NCBI RefSeq assembly: GCF_009834875.1
Contig: NZ_WVHT01000004.1
Coordinates: 62,001-126,000, forward strand
Source: Hufsiella arboris
GTDB lineage: Bacteria > Bacteroidota > Bacteroidia > Sphingobacteriales > Sphingobacteriaceae
Direction of reading: 5' to 3'
DNA: 64,000 nucleotides
Positions 60,910 through 64,000 of the stretch are shown here, in pieces. Made by a program: the position numbers and the translations under genes. How positions within the stretch are numbered: the first letter of the stretch is position 1; every line of letters starts with the position of its first letter. The notes under the pieces were generated by a model that saw only the letters and a program-made list of their open reading frames with translations, was not told the origin of the DNA and searched no databases.

Positions 60910-63900
60910 ATGCTTAAAAAATTCATAGAAAGGCCGGTCCTTTCAACAGTTGTTTCGATCCTCTTATTACTGCTGGGGATCATATCACTGATAGGTTTGC
61001 CTATTACGCAGTTCCCCGACATTGCGCCTCCAACGGTGCAGGTAACTGCATCTTATCCGGGCGCTAACGCCGAAGTCGTTGCGCGTTCTGTAGCCACGCC
61101 TATCGAAGAAGCCGTTAACGGGGTGGAAAATATGACGTACATGACTTCCAATTCAAGCAATGACGGCACTATGTCGCTGAACGTTTATTTTAAACAGGGT
61201 ACCGATCCGGATATTGCCGCTGTAAACGTACAGAACCGGGTATCAAAAGCGCTAAGCCAGATTCCGCAGGAAGCAGTACAAACAGGTGTTTCGACTCAAA
61301 AGGTCCAGAACAGTATTATCATGTTCGTGGCACTGGCGAGTAAGGATACCGCTTACAATGAGACTTTCCTGCAGAACTATATTAAAATAAACCTGATTCC
61401 GCAGCTACAGCGTATTCCGGGAGTAGGCCAGGCGCAGCCGTTCGGAACGCATGATTATTCAATGCGGATATGGCTCAAACCAGACAGGCTTACCTCTTAT
61501 AACCTCACTCCTGCCGATGTTACCGGTGCTATCAAAGACCAAAGCCTGGAAGCTGCGCCTGGAAGGCTCGGCGAAAACAGCAAAGAGGTTTTTGAATATG
61601 TGCTGAAATATAAAGGAAAACTGAGTAAGGTCAACGATTACGAAAACGTCATTATAAAAGCTAACAGCGATGGATCGGTGATCCGTTTGAAGGACGTTGC
61701 CAGGGTTGAATTCGGCTCGTATACCTACTCCTCGAACAGTTTCTTAAACGGCGTGCCGACGTCAGGTGTCGCAATCTTTCAAACTGCCGGCTCAAACGCC
61801 AATGATATTCTTACTGAAGCCGAACGGCAACTGAAAGAATTTGCAACAACGTTACCCAAAGGTATTGAACCGGTGGTTATGTATAATTCAAAGGAGTTTC
61901 TTGACGCATCCATCGACCAGGTAAAGCATACACTGATTGAGGCATTTATCCTGGTCTTCATTGTTGTTTTTATTTTCCTACAGGATTTTCGTTCAACACT
62001 GATACCGGCAATAGCTGTCCCGGTGGCCATCATCGGTACCTTCTTCTTTATGCGATTATTCGGATTCAGCATTAACCTGTTGACGCTGTTTGCCCTCGTA
62101 CTGGCGATCGGTATCGTAGTAGATGATGCCATAGTGGTTGTGGAAGCGGTGCACTCAAAAATGGAGCGCACGCGTCTGTCGGCAAGAAAGGCAACTATCG
62201 AGTCGATGAGCGAAATATCGGGAGCGATCATATCAATCACGCTGGTAATGGCCGCGGTATTTGTCCCGGTAGGATTTATGCAAGGGCCCGCTGGTGTTTT
62301 CTACAGGCAGTTTGCCTTTACGCTTGCCATCGCGATCCTGATTTCCGCCCTGAATGCATTAACGTTGAGTCCTGCGCTGAGTGCTTTGTTTCTTAAAAAC
62401 CCACACGCCGACGAGCATGGTAGTCATTCTTCACGTAAAGGATTTGTCGCACGTTTTTTCGCAGCGTTTAACATTGCGTTTAACGCGATGACGGACAAAT
62501 ATGTGAGGTCTCTACAATTCTTAATAAAACGTAAATGGGTTGCCATTTCAGGCTTGGCGTTGGTGGCAGCAGTCACTTTCGTAATGATTAAGCGCACTCC
62601 TACCGGCTTCATCCCTACTGAAGACCAGGGATTTTTGCTCTATGCAGTCAACACGCCTCCAGGAAGTTCTCTAGAGCGTACGCACGAGGCTATGAAAGAG
62701 ATCGATGATATCGTAAAGAACGACCCAATCACAAAAAATCATTACAAGGTTGAGGGTCTGAACTTCATATCAAATGCTAACGCTTCCTCATACGGCGCCG
62801 GATTTATCAGGATGAAGCCACAGGACGAACGGGGCGACGTGAAGGATTTCAACCAGATCTCCGCGATGATGACACAAAAAGTTGCCTCGAAAGTTAAAGG
62901 GGCAAGCGCGTTCTTCTTCACCTTCCCCACTGTTCAGGGTTTCGGAAATGTTAGCGGATTTGAATTCATGCTGCAGGATAAAACCAATGGTACGATGGGC
63001 AAACTGGATTCGACTACGCACGCATTCTTACGTGCACTTATGCAACGAAAAGAGATCGCGTATGCATTCACAACCTTTGCGGCAGGCAATCCGCAGTACG
63101 AAATGGAAGTAGATAATGCAAAAGCAAGGCAACTCGGTGTACCGGTAGCAAGCCTTTTGCAAACGCTCCAAATCTATTATGGTAGCAGCTTTGTAAGCGA
63201 TTTCAACCGGTTCGGGAAATATTACCGGGTAATGGTTCAGGCAGATGCCAATTACCGTACCAATACGACATCGCTTGATGATATTTTCGTAAAAAACTCG
63301 TCCGGAGAAATGGTTTCAGCCAACTCTCTGGTAACGCTGAAACGCGTTTACGGACCAGAAACTGTAACACGTAATAACCTGTTTAACGCCGTTACTATCA
63401 ACGGAGTGCCAAAACCAGGCTACAGCACTGGCGATGCGATCAAAGCCATACAGGAAACCGCCAAAGAATCGCTGCCAAGGGGATACGGGTATGAGTGGAC
63501 CGGCATGACCAGGGAAGAAATTAACTCCGGCTCACAGATCCTGTTGATATTTTTGATGAGTATGATCTTCGTTTACTTCCTGCTCGCAGCCCAGTACGAA
63601 AGTTATATTCTGCCTTTCGCTGTGATACTAACCATTCCGTTAGGAGTTTTCGGTGTAATGCTCTTTATAAATATGCTTGGCATCGATAATAATATCTATG
63701 TGCAGGTTTGCCTGATCATGCTCATTGGCTTGTTAGCGAAAAACGCAATTCTGATCGTGGAATATGCCGTTCAGCGCCGCAAGGCGGGCATGCCCCTGGT
63801 AGCGGCCGCTCTGGAAGCTTCAAAACTAAGACTACGCCCAATATTAATGACCTCGTTCGCTTTTATCGTCGGACTTATTCCGCTTATGCAAGCGAAAGGC

Positions 63901-64000
63901 GCTTCGGCATTGGGCAATCATTCTATTGGCGCGGGAGCTGTCGGCGGAATGCTTACCGGTGTAATTCTGGGCGTGTTTGTCATCCCTGTATTGTTTGTAA
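60910..64000 (+). CDS. RND multidrug efflux pump, HAE1 family, 3' end outside window
   Basis: The frame is open from the ATG at 60910 (MLKKFIERPVLSTVVSIL) through the window end, 1030 codons so far of an expected 1040-1060. TM1 lies at the N-terminus, then PGANAEVVARSVATPIE, the TM4 proton relay GIVVDDAIVVVEAVH with two Asp, large periplasmic loops, and the closing NAILIVEYAVQ and RPILMTSFAFIVGLIPL segments. A NodT-type channel gene probably follows outside the window, as in the 38-43 kb set. Confidence 0.95.
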   Translation, partial: MLKKFIERPVLSTVVSILLLLLGIISLIGLPITQFPDIAPPTVQVTASYPGANAEVVARSVATPIEEAVNGVENMTYMTSNSSNDGTMSLNVYFKQGTDPDIAAVNVQNRVSKALSQIPQEAVQTGVSTQKVQNSIIMFVALASKDTAYNETFLQNYIKINLIPQLQRIPGVGQAQPFGTHDYSMRIWLKPDRLTSYNLTPADVTGAIKDQSLEAAPGRLGENSKEVFEYVLKYKGKLSKVNDYENVIIKANSDGSVIRLKDVARVEFGSYTYSSNSFLNGVPTSGVAIFQTAGSNANDILTEAERQLKEFATTLPKGIEPVVMYNSKEFLDASIDQVKHTLIEAFILVFIVVFIFLQDFRSTLIPAIAVPVAIIGTFFFMRLFGFSINLLTLFALVLAIGIVVDDAIVVVEAVHSKMERTRLSARKATIESMSEISGAIISITLVMAAVFVPVGFMQGPAGVFYRQFAFTLAIAILISALNALTLSPALSALFLKNPHADEHGSHSSRKGFVARFFAAFNIAFNAMTDKYVRSLQFLIKRKWVAISGLALVAAVTFVMIKRTPTGFIPTEDQGFLLYAVNTPPGSSLERTHEAMKEIDDIVKNDPITKNHYKVEGLNFISNANASSYGAGFIRMKPQDERGDVKDFNQISAMMTQKVASKVKGASAFFFTFPTVQGFGNVSGFEFMLQDKTNGTMGKLDSTTHAFLRALMQRKEIAYAFTTFAAGNPQYEMEVDNAKARQLGVPVASLLQTLQIYYGSSFVSDFNRFGKYYRVMVQADANYRTNTTSLDDIFVKNSSGEMVSANSLVTLKRVYGPETVTRNNLFNAVTINGVPKPGYSTGDAIKAIQETAKESLPRGYGYEWTGMTREEINSGSQILLIFLMSMIFVYFLLAAQYESYILPFAVILTIPLGVFGVMLFINMLGIDNNIYVQVCLIMLIGLLAKNAILIVEYAVQRRKAGMPLVAAALEASKLRLRPILMTSFAFIVGLIPLMQAKGASALGNHSIGAGAVGGMLTGVILGVFVIPVLFV

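Noticed and set aside
1-64000. CRISPR arrays, tRNA, rRNA, integrases or transposases
   Set aside because: No regularly spaced repeats, no tRNA-like T-arm/CCA structures and no transposase or recombinase motifs were seen on either strand.

Overview
The window looks like chromosomal DNA of a member of the Bacteroidota, most likely the family Sphingobacteriaceae (Mucilaginibacter/Pedobacter-like). This is an inference from four things: promoters of the TAnnTTTG (-7) / TTTG (-33) type, weak Shine-Dalgarno use, a Bacteroidota-style small SRP RNA, and the gene families present (YpdA, GltBD with a long GltB, DUF3667, DUF2306, NodT-type outer-membrane factors, MacB-like permeases). I see no integrase, transposase, tRNA, rRNA or CRISPR array.

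Layout. 0-7.3 kb: the start of a pyridoxamine-phosphate-oxidase-like gene, a small lipoprotein, an MFS exporter, galactokinase, a SpoU methyltransferase overlapping a DUF3052/YdeI-like gene, an AT-rich Mrr-like nuclease, msrA, a YcaQ-type DNA glycosylase and a DinB/YfiT-fold gene. 7.4-14 kb: glutamate synthase gltB-gltD with a clear terminator, then the SRP RNA. 14.2-23.5 kb: a small transaldolase, ypdA and gmhB (convergent and overlapping), a secreted protein made of exact 23-residue repeats, the divergent tesA / ybbA-ybbP cluster, and a TPR protein. 23.6-29 kb: an ArsR-OYE operon with an obvious operator, a dienelactone hydrolase, a creatininase-family protein, an orphan ExbD, a small exported repeat protein and a small membrane protein.

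29.3-38 kb holds the most striking system. It is a seven-gene operon encoding a MacB-like ABC efflux machine (adaptor, TolC-type channel, ATPase, two permeases) together with its own NtrC-type response regulator and NtrB-like histidine kinase. It is preceded by a textbook sigma-54 promoter (GG-N10-GC) and two upstream dyads. A second efflux set (RND adaptor, pump, channel) lies at 38-43.7 kb on the opposite strand. A third (TetR, adaptor, RND pump running off the end) lies at 59-64 kb, with identical TetR-type operators before the regulator and before the pump operon.

44-58.5 kb is a mixed accessory region: an alkyltransferase-like protein, membrane proteins, an NHL-type lipoprotein, a beta-helix lipoprotein, DNA polymerase IV divergent from a 2'-5' RNA ligase-like gene, a CstB-like persulfide dioxygenase/rhodanese fusion, an SdiA-regulated-like protein, a GH108 muramidase and an mhqO-mhqO-mhqD-like operon. 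Between 47.6 and 48.4 kb there is a non-coding stretch with a terminator-ended structured RNA of about 130 nt (topology reminiscent of 6S RNA), a second long hairpin and a 42-codon membrane-protein gene.

The shared theme is envelope efflux plus electrophile, quinone, sulfide and alkylation stress: three tripartite pumps, OYE, MhqO/MhqD-like proteins, YpdA, MsrA, a CstB-like enzyme, a YcaQ-like glycosylase, an alkyltransferase-like protein and Pol IV. Several genes have their -7 box only 3-6 nt before the ATG, which suggests leaderless transcripts.
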